NCBI GenBank assembly: GCA_036924085.1
Contig: JAVGWX010000019.1
Span: 6,031,641 to 6,095,640 of the forward strand
DNA: 64,000 bases
Source: Ariolimax columbianus
Taxonomy: Eukaryota; Mollusca; Gastropoda; Stylommatophora; Arionidae
Reading direction: 5' to 3'
Made by a program: the position numbers and the translations under genes. The first letter of the stretch is position 1. Each line of letters begins with the position of its first letter. Below the pieces are notes generated by a model. It had not been told where the DNA came from, searched no databases, and worked only from the letters and a program-made list of their open reading frames with translations. Shown here piece by piece: positions 10,000 to 20,589 of the stretch.

Positions 10000-10850
10000 A
10001 AAAGGATGAGAAAGAACCTGAAACAACATTGGAAGGAGTACGCTCTGTAATTAAAAGCCTGAAAAACAGGGAAAGACCACAGGATGCAATGATATCATAG
10101 CAGAGCTAATACAAGCAGGAGAAGAGGCTAGTGCTCGAGTCTTTCATAAGCTGTGTAAACAGATATGGCACAGTGCAGAGAGGCCAGAAGCATGGAAGAA
10201 ATCAATTTATATTCCACTACCCAAAAAAGGCAACCTGAAGCTGTGCACGAACTACCGAACTATCGCGCTGATCAGCCATGCTAACAAGATACTCCTTCGA
10301 ATCCAATTAAGAAGGATAGAGAAATAATTTGAATCTGAAATTGACGTAGTCCAGGCAGATTTCATGAAAGACAGAGTGACCAAAGACCACATATTCGATT
10401 TAAGGAATAACTATGAAAAATGTAGAGAGTTTACTGTAGACCTGTACACATTGTTTCATTGATTACACCAAGGCCTTTGACACGGTAAAACATAAAAATC
10501 TGTGGAGAATCGTGAAGAAAATGGGGCTTCCTTTGCATATAGTACATCACATTGAAACATTATAATTATACCAAGATCAACAACCGTTTTCCGAGTATCT
10601 GAGCAAACATCAGATTGGTTTGCAGTACAAAATTGAGTTCTACAAGGATGTATCCTATCACCTTATCGGTACACCATGTATGCGGAATGTGTAATGAGAA
10701 ATGTTTGAAAGACGAGAACATTCAAAGTTTCGACCCATTTACGATTGGGGGGTACGAGATTCCAGAATAATGATACGCAGATGACACAGTGATAATATCA
10801 TGAAGTGCAGAGGGGTTAGATCTGCTACTTTCAGCCGTTAATGGACATAG
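10000..10850 (+). pseudogene. Reverse transcriptase domain of RTE-like LINE (broken)
   Basis: Translation in shifting frames shows the RT landmarks: TGCNDIIAELIQAG, IPLPKKGNLKLCTNYRTIAL, DYTKAFDTVKHKNLW (first catalytic Asp, near 10458-10505), LQGCILSPY, and YADDTVI near 10780-10795. Several stops interrupt it, so no product is expected. Confidence 0.75.
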
Positions 10851-10894
10851 TAAAGATCAAAACATCTTCATAGACATAAGACCGACAAAACACA

Positions 10895-11177
10895 ATGTCA
10901 GCAAACATTTACAGTGGGGGTGAGGAAATAGATCAGTTCACACATTTTGAATATCTCGGCTCCAGAATTGACAAAGCTGGAGACTGCTCGAAAAAAATCA
11001 GAAGAAGACTAGCTATGGCAATACGCAGACTGAACAGCCATAAGAAATTATGGCAGTGCACCATCAACGTGATACAAGTAAAAGTCTTGAGAGCCTGTAT
11101 TTTTCCTGTGGCAGCTTATGGCTGTGAATCATGGACGATTACTTAAACGTATAGAAGAAGAATCGAATCCTTCGAGT
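10895..11177 (+). pseudogene. C-terminal domain of RTE-like LINE, upstream piece
   Basis: Reads DQFTHFEYLGSRIDKAGD and AAYGCESWT, the conserved post-RT domain of this element type. It runs into the target site duplication at 11165-11177 and continues after copy B at 12103. Confidence 0.8.
11165..11177. repeat. Target site duplication, left (RH-LINE copy B)
   Basis: gaatccttcgagt, repeated exactly at 12090-12102. Removing 11178-12102 rejoins the RTE-like coding sequence. Confidence 0.9.
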
Positions 11178-12005
11178 ATTGCAAACAAAAACTGCCAGAG
11201 TGAAAAAGAAAGGAGAGACACTACCCTAAGCTTCACAACGAAAAGCTACCCAAGCATGGACTGGACCCATGCATACACCGACGGTTGTGTAACAAACACT
11301 ACACAGAACGGAGGGGCAGGAGCATTCCTGAACCTACCAAATGGCAGAAAAATAACACTGTCATTCGCTACTGGTAAGTACACAAGCAATTTCAGAGCAG
11401 ATGCAGAGGCACTGAGGGCGGCAGTGGAAGAAATGGTAACACACAGTGAAAATGAGAGCCATATAGTCCTGCTGACAGATGCTCTCGAAGTAGTCACAGC
11501 GCTAAAAAGCCAGAAAAACACTGAGCTTAATGACTTAAGAGCAGCACTCTGCAAACTGTGCCAGCAGTCCGCACCAAAAAGGGTAGTGGTACAGTGGGTT
11601 CCGTCACACTGCAACATCCAAGGCAACGAGGAGGCAGACAGACTGGCAAAAGAAGGTGCAAGGCTACCACAAACAGATACCAGTATGACGTACGAAGAGT
11701 CAAAACGGCTTATCAAAGCCAGATACATGACCAAATGGGAAACCGAACATACTGGTTACACCAAAAACGATGCCTACTACCAGTTGAACCGAAGAGAGCA
11801 GGTCGTTGTCTTCAGACTTCGCACTGGCCAAAACAGACTGAGGTACCACCTCTTCAACAAATTGAAGATAGGGTGTACCGACGAATGCCCGTGCGGTACT
11901 GGTAAAATGACCACTGAACATCTGCTGCAGAACTGCCCGACATACGAGGATCAGAGAGCAGATGTGGCCATTGCCAGTGGAACTGCAAGACAAGCTCTAT
12001 GGTAG
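11178..12005 (+). CDS. RNase H and CCHC tail of RH-LINE copy B
   Basis: The open frame starts upstream in RTE sequence (11118), but family sequence begins at 11178. RNase H removes the RNA strand of the RNA/DNA hybrid during LINE integration. Visible are HAYTDGCVTN (first catalytic Asp; the usual Ser is Cys here), ADAEALRAAVEE, LLTDALEVVTALK, and WVPSHCNIQGNEEADRLAKE with the final His and Asp. The C terminus has the knuckle CPCGTGKMTTEHLLQNC at about 11887-11937. A small deletion after QRADV (copies C and F read QREQMWPSP) shifts the frame and ends the protein early at 12005. It is a 5'-truncated copy with no promoter, so it is probably not expressed. Confidence 0.85.
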   Translation: MANKNCQSEKERRDTTLSFTTKSYPSMDWTHAYTDGCVTNTTQNGGAGAFLNLPNGRKITLSFATGKYTSNFRADAEALRAAVEEMVTHSENESHIVLLTDALEVVTALKSQKNTELNDLRAALCKLCQQSAPKRVVVQWVPSHCNIQGNEEADRLAKEGARLPQTDTSMTYEESKRLIKARYMTKWETEHTGYTKNDAYYQLNRREQVVVFRLRTGQNRLRYHLFNKLKIGCTDECPCGTGKMTTEHLLQNCPTYEDQRADVAIASGTARQALW

Positions 12006-12089
12006 TGGCAAGGGTCTCAGGATGACCGCCGCTTTTTTCGAGAAAATAATGGTTACTGTCTGACTGTGTACGCAGAAGAAGAAGAAGAA
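11178..12089 (+). mobile_element. RH-LINE copy B, 5'-truncated, with (GAA)n tail
   Basis: Begins within the linker before RNase H (attgcaaacaaaaactgcc) and ends in about five GAA triplets. The 13-bp target duplication on both sides defines the insertion exactly. Length is 0.9 kb. It inserted into the RTE-like LINE in the same orientation. Confidence 0.92.
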
Positions 12090-12102
12090 GAATCCTTCGA
12101 GT
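12090..12102. repeat. Target site duplication, right (RH-LINE copy B)
   Basis: Second copy of gaatccttcgagt; its first base overlaps the GAA tail. Confidence 0.9.
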
Positions 12103-12420
12103 CAAGATCCTCAAAATACCCTGAACAGAGAAAAAAAACAAATGTAGACATTCAGCAAGAATTGAGCATAGAGGAGAACTAGTATATCAATTCCATTTTG
12201 GCTAGATAATGCAAATACTTTGGACACATCAAGAAACACAACGGTCTTGCGAAAACGTTGATGGAAGGCATGGTGCCAGGCAAAAGAGGAAGGAGTAGAT
12301 CAAGAAGACGATGGCACCAATATATCCAGGAATGCCTGGATATGACTTTGGCGGAGGCTGTAGTTTTATCAAGAGAGCCAGTTTCTTTCAGACAGACTGT
12401 GATGGGGGCGACGTTCTATA
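12103..12420 (+). pseudogene. C-terminal domain of RTE-like LINE, downstream piece
   Basis: Continues the domain broken at 11177: KKTNVDIQQELSIEEN, then KYFGHIKKHNGLAKTLMEG and KRGRSRSRRRWHQYIQECLD. These are the conserved final motifs of this element type. There is a stop after EEN. Confidence 0.8.
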
Positions 12421-12442
12421 AAGGACATGCTACATAATGATG

Positions 12443-12453
12443 ATCTAATCTGG
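12443..12453. repeat. Target site duplication, right (RTE-like insertion)
   Basis: Exact second copy of atctaatctgg; the first two bases may belong to the gat tail. Confidence 0.85.
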
Positions 12454-13887
12454 ACGTCTTTTTAGTTAATTTTTAACAATGCGCTCTTGTTCATGTGGTT
12501 GCATTTTGCAAAAACACTTGTTGTAGTGTAATGTATCCATTCCTCTGTTCATATTATAAACATGTATTAAGTCACCTCAAATTCTTCACTTTTATAGACA
12601 CTGTAGGCCGTCTGTTATCTTTCCCCATAACTGTAATTCTAGAATCCCACTATCATCTTTTTTGCATTATTTTAAGCATGTCTATATCCCTTCTATGATA
12701 AGGACTCCACGCCTGTACACAATACTCCAATCTATATCGAACTAAAGCTTTATGCAGATTGACTATCACTTCCTTGCTCCTATGTTGAATGTTTCTTTTT
12801 ATTATCCACACGATTTAATTTGGCTTTTTGACTGCTAACTAGACTATCTCACTCACCTTACCTGTGGGATCTATTATAACACCTAGGTCCCTCCATTTTC
12901 CAGCTTACAGACCATTCTGAAATTTAATATAATTCTGAACTCAATATATCCACTTTTTCTTTTTATGAGATACTACTTCAGAGTTTTGAGGCATCAGCAA
13001 ATTTTGCAATCATGGACCCATGTCAACGTCTAGATCGTTTATATACATTTATCATGAAAAAAAGTAGTCCCAAAACCGATCACTATGGCATTCAACGTTT
13101 TACTTCACACCACTCAGAGTACTCTTTATCTATGCTAGTTACTGCCGTCTTTCCATTAACCAATTTTAAATCCATTTGCCAACTTCCCCACCAATTTCAT
13201 GTGATTTTAACATTCGAAATATACGTTGATGAGGTACACTATCAAAGGCCTTCGTAAAATATAAATAAATAACATCCACTGGTTTTCCTCTATCCATCAT
13301 TTTGGTAACCTCCTCCATGAATTATAAAGTATTTGTTAAGCACCAATTCTATTTAGTAAACCCACCCTAACTATATCTGAATATATAAAAATTGTCTAAA
13401 TGCTTTAAAATGCTGTCTTTGATTATTGACTAACAATGTACAGACTATGCTCGGTAAACTAACCGTTTTATAATTTGCTGGATCTGAGTTTTTTTGCCAT
13501 TTTGAATAATGGAATTAATCCAGCATCTCTCCAATCCCGTGGAACAATTTCTTTTGCAGGTGGTTGAGAACATACAATTGGAAATGGTGTTTCTAGTTAG
13601 AGTCAAACACCAAATTTGGATTAATACAATCTTGACCTGGGCATGTATCCACTTTCAACCCCTCCAATTTAAAAAACACACATTTTCTCTGTAATTCAGA
13701 TTTATCTTAATCACTATGTTTGCATGTGTCCTTGAAACAAAATCAATAATCACTGGGATCTTGTATACAGTCATCTTTCGTGTAGACTGTGCCAAAGTAC
13801 TGATTGAGTTATTAGCTGCCTCCCTATTCTCACATGTTATTTATCCTGTATTATCTATAAAATGGCATATTTTGTCTTTCGTTCGTT
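12454..13887 (-). mobile_element. CR1-like LINE, middle piece of split element
   Basis: Continues the match to 18370-19860 after the RTE-like insertion, for example acgtctttttagttaat. On the minus strand it carries the remains of a CR1-type RT, with many stops. The piece ends at the target duplication of RH-LINE copy C. Confidence 0.75.
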
Positions 13888-13900
13888 GTTTATTTCAAAC
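13888..13900. repeat. Target site duplication, left (RH-LINE copy C)
   Basis: gtttatttcaaac, repeated exactly at 15449-15461. Confidence 0.9.
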
Positions 13901-14179
13901 CTGGTCAAAATAAACGAGGAGAAAACCACATGCATAATTTTCTCGCTTTCAATCAAACCCCAAAATACCAAATTAAGTTTAAATGGCAAATTCCTGCAGC
14001 CAAACGACAACCTAAACTATATGGGAGTCACATTTGATCGGCGCATGACATGGAAAAGTCAGATCGAGAGAAACCGAATGAGAGCCAGAGAAAGAATGGC
14101 AATCATGAGGAAACTTGCTGGCACAAGCTGGGGAGCAGACGAAAGCACACTAAAGAAACTGTACACTGGACTTCGATAA
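13901..14179 (+). pseudogene. Post-RT linker of RH-LINE copy C
   Basis: Reads KINEEKTTCIIFSLSIKPQN and NYMGVTFDRRMTWKSQIERN, the conserved region after the RT palm, then KLAGTSWGADE. It ends at the small deletion near 14169. Confidence 0.8.
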
Positions 14180-14509
14180 AGTTAGCAAACTTCAAAACCA
14201 AGCCATGAGAGTTATAACAGGAGACATGAAGTCAACGCCAATTGTAGAACTTGAAAAGATTACAAAACTGCAATCCATGACCGATAGAAGGGACTGCAGA
14301 GCCCAGCTGCAGTCAGAGAAACTCCGAAGACTGACTGACTATCCAATGCACCAGAGTTTAACAATTTGGGAAATGGGAAACTAAAGCGGAGAAACTTTGC
14401 AGAAATAGCCAAAGCAAAGATGCACGAAGATCCCATAAACGCACTAACAACACCAAAACCCATCACTACTGTATGAAAACCTACCTGGAGGCAGGATATA
14501 TTTCCAGAG

Positions 14510-15448
14510 GTGGTAGAAAATATATCAGGTATTGGAAACAAAAACTGCCAGAATGAAAAAGAAAGGAGAGATACTACCCTAAGCTTTATATCGAAAAACT
14601 ACCCAAGCATGGACTGGACCCATGCATACACTGATGGTTCTGTAACAAACACTACACAGAACAGAGGGGCAGGAGCATTCCTGAACCTACCAAATGGCAG
14701 AAAAATAACACTGTCATTCGCTACTGGTAAGTACACAAGCAATTTCAGAGCGGAGGCAGAGGCACTGAGGGCGGCAGTGGAAGAAATGGAGACACACAAA
14801 GAAAAAGAAAGCCATATAGTCCTGCTTACAGATGCTCTCGCCGTAGTCACAGCGCTAAAAAGCCAGAAAAACACTGAGCTTAATGACTTAAGAGCAGCAC
14901 TCTGCAAACTGTGCCAGCAGTCCGCACCAAAAAGGGTAGTGGTACAGTGGGTCCCATCACACTGCAACATCCAAGGCAACGAGGAGGCAGACAGACTGGC
15001 AAAAGAAGGTGCAAGAGTACCACAAACAGATACTAGTATGACGTACGAAGAGTCAAAACGGCTTATCAAAGCCAGATACAGGACCAAATTGGAAACCGAA
15101 CATACTGGTTACACCAAAAACGATGCCTATTACCAGTTGAACAGAAGAGAGCAGGTCGTTGTCTTCAGACTTCGCACTGGCCACAATAGACTGAGGTACC
15201 ACCTATTCAACAAATTAAAGATAGGTGGTACCGACGAATGCCCGTGCGGTACCGGTAACATTACCGCTGAATATCTGCTGCAGAACTGCCCGACATACGA
15301 GGATCAGAGAGAGCAGATGTGGCCATCACCAGTGGAACTGCAAGACAAGCTCTATGGCAGTGTCGACAGCCTCAGGATGACCGCCGCTTTTTTCGAAAAA
15401 AATAATGGTTACTGTCTGACTGCGTACGAAGAAGAAGAAGAAGAATAA
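14510..15448 (+). CDS. RNase H and CCHC tail of RH-LINE copy C
   Basis: A 312-residue frame reading into the GAA tail (C-terminal run of Glu). The order is linker VVENISGIGNKNCQ, HAYTDGSVTN with the first catalytic Asp, AEAEALRAAVEE with the Glu, LLTDALAVVTALK with the second Asp, and WVPSHCNIQGNEEADRLAKE with the final His and Asp, so all expected RNase H residues are present. The knuckle CPCGTGNITAEYLLQNC has Tyr in place of the zinc-binding His, which should weaken zinc binding. It is the most complete RNase H frame on this side of the window. Confidence 0.88.
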   Translation: MVENISGIGNKNCQNEKERRDTTLSFISKNYPSMDWTHAYTDGSVTNTTQNRGAGAFLNLPNGRKITLSFATGKYTSNFRAEAEALRAAVEEMETHKEKESHIVLLTDALAVVTALKSQKNTELNDLRAALCKLCQQSAPKRVVVQWVPSHCNIQGNEEADRLAKEGARVPQTDTSMTYEESKRLIKARYRTKLETEHTGYTKNDAYYQLNRREQVVVFRLRTGHNRLRYHLFNKLKIGGTDECPCGTGNITAEYLLQNCPTYEDQREQMWPSPVELQDKLYGSVDSLRMTAAFFEKNNGYCLTAYEEEEEE

Positions 15449-15461
15449 GTTTATTTCAAAC
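15449..15461. repeat. Target site duplication, right (RH-LINE copy C)
   Basis: Exact second copy of gtttatttcaaac. Confidence 0.9.
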
Positions 15462-15520
15462 ATAAGCAAAAAAGCTTTGACCCTCAGTCTTGATCCTCTG
15501 AGAAAGTTTTTTTTTTCAAA
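15462..15520 (-). mobile_element. CR1-like LINE, right piece of split element
   Basis: ataagcaaaaaagctttgac continues the CR1 alignment (compare 19883-19900, aacataagaaaggaagg), showing that copy C split the CR1. The match fades by about 15520. Confidence 0.5.
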
Positions 15521-15884
15521 GTCTATTTTTACTGTTTTATTTACTTTCTGACCTATTCGCTGCTTGTCCAGAACCTCTGCTTGTAATCACAGTGTTGATT
15601 TCAAGTGCGGGTCAGTTGGTCTTGACTATATCAGAATTATTTCTATTTAAGAAAACAACTCAGATATTTGAAGGGCACCACAACGTACACAGTCTCAGGT
15701 GGACAACATGTCAGTTCGTGGCATAAACGCTTATCACAATGAAAGGGTAAGATGGCTCACATAGATCTTTAATTAGGTCTTGATTTGAAGGGAAGGTATC
15801 TGGTGGTTGGCAAATGGCGGTGGTGGGACATTTTTCACAAAAACAACACCAGCAGAAAATACTACATCTCTTATAGGGCCATAT
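15521..15884. other. No gene seen
   Basis: Unique-looking AT-rich DNA; no repeat or protein similarity recognised. Confidence 0.4.
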
Positions 15885-16985
15885 CTTTTCTCCATTTACA
15901 TTAGTAACAATTGTTGCACGGGTCCTTGAACAACGAGTTCGAGCAATTGTGATGCCACTGATCAGTGCTTCACAATCAGGATTTCGGAAAAGTCAGGGGT
16001 ATATGCATGATATTAGTGAAGTTCAGCAAACCGTAGAAAACAATGCAAATATTCAACGTGACTATTATTGAGTAAGAAAAGATATCTGACCAGTTAAACC
16101 GAGGATTGCTATGGGGAATAATGGAATAACATGGCGTAGAGTGCCAACTACGAGATGGCATTCGTGCCTTGTATGTTAAACATGGGAAGGTGCAAACGAC
16201 CGAATGCCTTTATTACAAAGTGGATTCCAATGCTGAGTGGTGTACGACAGGAGTGTGGTATTTCTACACGTTGTTACAAATGTATCTGAATTCAATTTTA
16301 CAGTTGTCTAACCCTCATTAGGAGTCATTATATGAACTGTTATTTGCTGATGTGCAGGTCCAACTTTTCCAAGGCAGGCTATGTTGACATAGCGTGAACG
16401 AGTGCAGTTTTCATATCGGAGATATTGGTATCTAGCAAAAACGGGAGTTCAGATACGTAGGTAATATGCAGAGGGTTTATCATACGTCCTTAGCCTGATA
16501 ATGAAGGTGCAGGAGGAGAAAGTTGGAATTTGACACAGTGATTATTACTTCCCAATGTAGCTACCAACTGAATTTATACATTTCTGCAATCTCTGCGTGA
16601 TCTTGAATAGACCTGCGTGTGGGACATGAACAGTTACCGTAGACTTTCAGCGAATGATACATGCCTTGGAGATGAAATGTTTCCGAAGACTTTTGAACGT
16701 CACGTCCAAAGATCGAGTTACAAATGAGGAAATACGAGATATAATTACAACAGCAATATGCCGTTTGAAGATCTCTTAGCAACTGTCAAAAGAAAGAAAC
16801 TCGCTTGGTTCGGTCACATATCGATAGCAAATGGTCTTGCAAATACGATCCTCCACGTAAAGGTACAAAGCAGAGTACTAAGAAGCAGACCCAAAATGAG
16901 GTGGGAGGACAACATATATGAATGGACCAATCTCCCACAAGAATAGATACATGAAGCGGCCGAAGGCATATAAGGTTAGAATGGG
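15885..16985 (+). mobile_element. RTE-like LINE fragment (RT and C-terminal remains)
   Basis: Scattered frames show ARVLEQRVRAIVMPLISASQ and SGFRKSQGYMHDI (an RT segment, 15925-16020), EMKCFRRLLNVTSKDR with EEIRD (16670-16740), and KRKKLAWFGHI...GLANTILH...RSRPKMRWEDNI (16785-16915). These are the conserved RT and post-RT motifs of RTE-type LINEs. Heavily degraded. Confidence 0.7.
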
Positions 16986-17049
16986 GTTGTTAGGATGTCT
17001 TAATGTAGGCTCCAACTACTTCAGCGGTTACGGATGACCTGACTTGACC

Positions 17050-17225
17050 TGATATAATGACATGGCTATTTACAAAATAATCGAACACCTTGGATTACCA
17101 GAACACATTTAAAGGAATTATTACAGACGTTCATTGAAGGGACCACATTTACAATGGTCCACAAAGGTAAGATGTATGATTCGTTTGCTATTCAAACTGG
17201 GACTAGACAGGAATGTCTACTATTA
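17050..17225 (+). mobile_element. RTE-like LINE RT fragment
   Basis: Reads YKIIEHLGLPEHI and TTFTMVHKGKMYDSFAIQTG then TRQECLLL, a decayed form of the RT segment ending in the (G/T)RQGCLLSP box. It is probably a separate insertion or a displaced part of the preceding fragment. Confidence 0.65.
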
Positions 17226-17496
17226 CTGATGTCTTAATGGACTTTCAAATATGTCTAATATGTAATGAAAATATCTGCAATTGTTGTTTTAGCAAAGTTT
17301 TCCTTTCATTGTTTTCATGTATGCATGTGTGTGTGTGTGTCTCGTGTATTTGTCTGTCTGTATGTATGCCATGCAGGCCAACTGTTTACCAAAAAATCGG
17401 ACTTTCATTTTTAACTATAATTCATATTTATTACAGATCCAGGAGAAAAGCAAATCTCAATTTCAATACATGTCATCTTCGAATATCGTATTTACC

Positions 17497-17545
17497 ATGA
17501 AGCGATTCTTAGTAACCATTATTCTGATTGTGAGTTCATTTTCAG
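17497..17545 (+). CDS. Candidate host gene, signal-peptide exon
   Basis: A short exon of 16 codons plus one base, MKRFLVTIILIVSSFS followed by a split Gly codon. It has a basic N terminus, a hydrophobic core and a small-residue end, as expected of a secretory signal peptide. The start has a good context (ttaccATGa). The exon ends exactly at a consensus donor (TTCAG/gtaagt) in phase 1, the usual phase after a signal peptide in metazoan receptor genes. A possible acceptor at 17428-17437 (atttattacag) suggests a 5' UTR exon lies further upstream. The next exon that fits by phase is 37701-37888. The exon call is good on sequence grounds; its link to the later exons is inference. Confidence 0.55.
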
Positions 17546-17821
17546 GTAAGTTGTAGAAGTAAATTTTGTTAATTTATATTTGAATTTCTTGTACAGTAAA
17601 GATCAGCTTTTGATCTAGTCCCATGGCACAACATAGTTACGATTATGGTGCACATAGGTATAGACAGACCATTCAAAGTTAATCAAGAACATGTATGCAA
17701 ATCAAGAGGATATTATTTCAATCACAGTCTCATGGATCCAGTTGTCAAGGCAGGGGATACGACATGGATGCCTGCTTTGACCGTTTCTGTTTCCATTTCT
17801 AGGAATCGATGTAACCTCACC
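17546..17821. other. Start of intron 1 of candidate gene; no other feature
   Basis: Unique AT-rich sequence after the donor site. Nothing recognisable until the LINE fragment at 17822. Confidence 0.4.
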
Positions 17822-18150
17822 ACGGTCATACTCAAAGGTTCTCAGTCTCTCTCATCAAATGGCTTTAGTTATGAATAATGATGATCTCTGTAGCTCGCTG
17901 GTTGTACACTCTCCTGCGCCGTCCTCTCATGCGCCCCACTCCGATCGAACCTTTTTTAATGTCCAAACTTTGCAGTCTGTGGATTGCTGCTTCATCCACT
18001 GCGGTTTGATCTGCCATCACGCGGTCATTGATTTATTTCAAAATAACACTTTTATCCATCACTACTTTGCCCTTGATGGGATCTTGTGAAGTCAAAATGT
18101 CAGCTCTTTCATTCCATGTTAACGTCTGGAGGTTTGAGGCTTCAACAGTT
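17822..18150 (-). mobile_element. RNase H LINE 3' end fragment (second family)
   Basis: Matches 21230-21530 (shared strings such as cgctggttgtacactctc and gtcattgatttatttc/ttattgattcac), which is the 3' end of another RNase H-bearing LINE on the minus strand. A third relative is at 54480-54660. Confidence 0.6.
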
Positions 18151-18229
18151 GCTTTCTGTATTTGAGGTAGGTCTTGTCACGTAGGTTCTTATTCCAATCC
18201 GTTTACTAGAATATCTGCTTCTTTAAAAA

Positions 18230-19995
18230 ATACAATATTTTGTTTCATTTCCTTGCTCTAAAAGCAATGTGCATCCATTATTTTCTTAAATGCATTTGTT
18301 ACCATTGCTTCCACTACTACAATCATTCATCACTCTGTGACTAAAAATAGATTGTGTAATGTCTAATCTGGACCTTTCTTTAGTTAATTTGCATTGTTCT
18401 TGTAGGTGGTTGTATTTTGAAAATAAACTGTTATAGTCTAGTTTACCATTTCCTTTAAGATCTTATAAACCTGTATTAAGTCACCTTAAACATGTATATT
18501 GTTTTAGACACAGCAGGTCGAATTGTTTTAGTCTTTCCTCATAACTGTAATTCTGGAATGCAACCATCAACTGTCGCTTTTCTTTGTATCATTTCCAGGA
18601 TTTTTATATCCCCTCAACAAAAAGGAATCCAAACCTATACACAGTACTCCAATATAGGTCTAACAAATGCTTTATACCGTTTGACAATCACTTCCTTGCC
18701 CCTATGTTTAATATTTATGTTTATCATACATAACCTACCATTTGTCTGTGCCAGTGCTACCTGGACTTGTTTACTCACTTTACCTGTATGATCTATTATT
18801 ACCCCTATGTCCCTTTTCTTTTATATCATTCTAATATTTTTATGTACTGATGTACCATATTAGATATAGCAAAAAGGCTGACTGTACATGTATCTACATA
18901 AAACTCCATTTGCCATCTCACAGACCATTACCAAATTGTATCTGAATCTGATCTCAATATATCAACATCTGCATTATTGCATAGTTTCGTGACATCAACT
19001 AATTTTGTAATCAATGTCTCAGTAGCTTATATATTTATATATATATATCAAGAATAAAATTGGTCCCAAAACCGATCCCTTTTGTAATCCACTTTCTATT
19101 TCACACTAATCAGAGTATTCCTCATGTTTGTCCACTATATTTCTTCTGTTTTACCAATTGTCAATCCATTAGCAACATCCACACCCATTACATGTGATTT
19201 CAAATGTCTAAATAATCTTTGATAAAGTATTTTATAAAAAGCCTTTGTAAAATATAGATAAATAAAATCCACTAGCTTCATTTCATCTAGCTTTTTAGTA
19301 ACCTCTTCCGTAAATTATAATAAGTTTGTTAAGCACGATCCCCCTCTATTCAACCCGTCCTCAATATGTATCATTTGAATAAGCGTGTCTAAATTCATTA
19401 GCATGTTTTGGTTGATTGTTGGCTCTAATAATTTACAGAATGTTCGGTAAACTCATCGGTCTAAAATTTCCTGCATATGATGTTTGTCATTTTTGAAAAA
19501 AATGGGCTCACTCTATAAAATCCCGAGGAACAATCACTTTTGCAACTGCTAGAGAACATAATATAGCCATTAGTTTGTTAATTGGTCCCTAATTTCAACC
19601 AGTAACTGTGGATGAATACCATCTTGATCTGGACATGTATCCACTTCCAATGCTTCCAATTATTTAAAAACCATTTCCTCTGAAACAAAGATTGATTTAA
19701 ATCCGACTCTATCCATGCCTCTATGAAAATCCCCAAATTCTATGGGATCGTGGTGTAGTATTTTTACGTGATGACTGTGCCAAAGTACTGATTGAGTAGA
19801 ATAGTTGCCTCTCTGTTCTCACGTATTATGTTTCCTGTGCTATCTGTTATACTGCCTACTTTGTGTTGTTTTTTTTTTGTAACATAAGAAAGGAAGGTGT
19901 TACTATTAGTCATAATTCTATGAGCACGTTTATTTAGAAGTCTATGTCTGTGTTTTTCTCCCTTTCTGAGCTGTGTTTTGCTTGGCCACATATAT
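18230..19995 (-). mobile_element. CR1-like LINE fragment
   Basis: A minus-strand 3' part of a CR1-type LINE of about 1.75 kb. Translation in several frames shows the conserved C-terminal block (ERLKQFDL, GNGKLDYNSLFS, ERSRLDI) and, at the upstream end, the pre-RT block (next entry). It is the uninterrupted relative of the split CR1 at 8222-15520 and was used to identify both of its insertions. Dead copy. Confidence 0.8.
19764..19991 (-). pseudogene. CR1-like ORF2, pre-RT linker
   Basis: Reads KRAHRIMTNSNTFLSYV then GSITDSTGNIIRENREATIL and LNQYFGTVIT. This matches the region between endonuclease and RT in CR1-type ORF2, where FWSYV...L.D..G.I......A..LN.YF..VFT is typical. It is open for 75 codons, with stops on both sides. 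Confidence 0.8.
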
Positions 19996-20585
19996 TAAAT
20001 ATGTTTCCTTTGAATACATACTCTATTGATTAAACTTAAAGTAAACATGTGAACGAAAGATTAAGAAAATATTAAAAATAGTAATACTGCCCAGCTCCTT
20101 TCTGTCTTATGACTACAACATAAGCTTTTCAGTGTTGCTGAAGAAGTGAGTGAAGGTTTCTCTAGTTTCAGACCCTCATGCCGTTGACGTTTGTTTCTTC
20201 TTATCAAAATGATCTATAAGACCAACATTATTTACATTCCCTTATATGACTAAAATAATTTAGTATGGGTTTAAACGTGCTGTACTGGCATCACCAAAAT
20301 AGAGGACATTTTGTTAACAAAAAAAAAGTTTTCTGAACTGTTCACTTGCTTGTTCTTTCCGCATCCAAGATCGGTTGCTATGTTTTGTAAATGTAACATG
20401 GGAGACTTTTCCTTAATTTTCTTCCAGTGCTGTTTTCAAGGTAATTTATATTTTGTTTTAACTCTTTGTTAATTATTTTCTTTTCTTTTCGCTTATGTCC
20501 TGCGTGTGCCTTTCAGCATTAGATTATGAAATTGTTTCTTGACTTGGCCATAGTATGTGTTTCATACGCGGGAAGCCGAGCTGCT
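19996..20585. other. No gene seen
   Basis: AT-rich; no protein or repeat similarity recognised on either strand. Confidence 0.4.
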
Positions 20586-20589
20586 TCTT

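Larger units (their letters stand above)
8378..12442 (+). mobile_element. RTE-like LINE, near full length but degenerate; itself interrupted
   Basis: It is flanked by an 11-bp target site duplication and ends in a short gat-type tail (12435-12444). It contains in order a G-rich start (8376-8400), a 5' UTR of about 420 bp, an apurinic-like endonuclease region (about 8823-9590), an RT region (about 10000-10850), and the C-terminal YLGS...CESWT domain (10895-11177, continuing at 12103-12420). Many stops and frameshifts make it a dead copy. RH-LINE copy B sits inside it at 11178-12089. The endonuclease-plus-RT order and the YGCESWT and YFGHI..GLAKT motifs place it with RTE-type elements often annotated in genomes as craniofacial development protein 2-like; clade placement is moderate confidence. 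Confidence 0.8.
13901..15448 (+). mobile_element. RH-LINE copy C, 5'-truncated, with (GAA)n tail
   Basis: Starts in the RT-to-RNase H linker (gtcaaaataaacgaggaga) and ends with about six GAA triplets. It is flanked by the 13-bp target duplication. It lacks about 60 bp of the family near 14169, where EYGIAAWTTAAKA is missing. It lies in the CR1-like LINE in opposite orientation. Confidence 0.9.
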
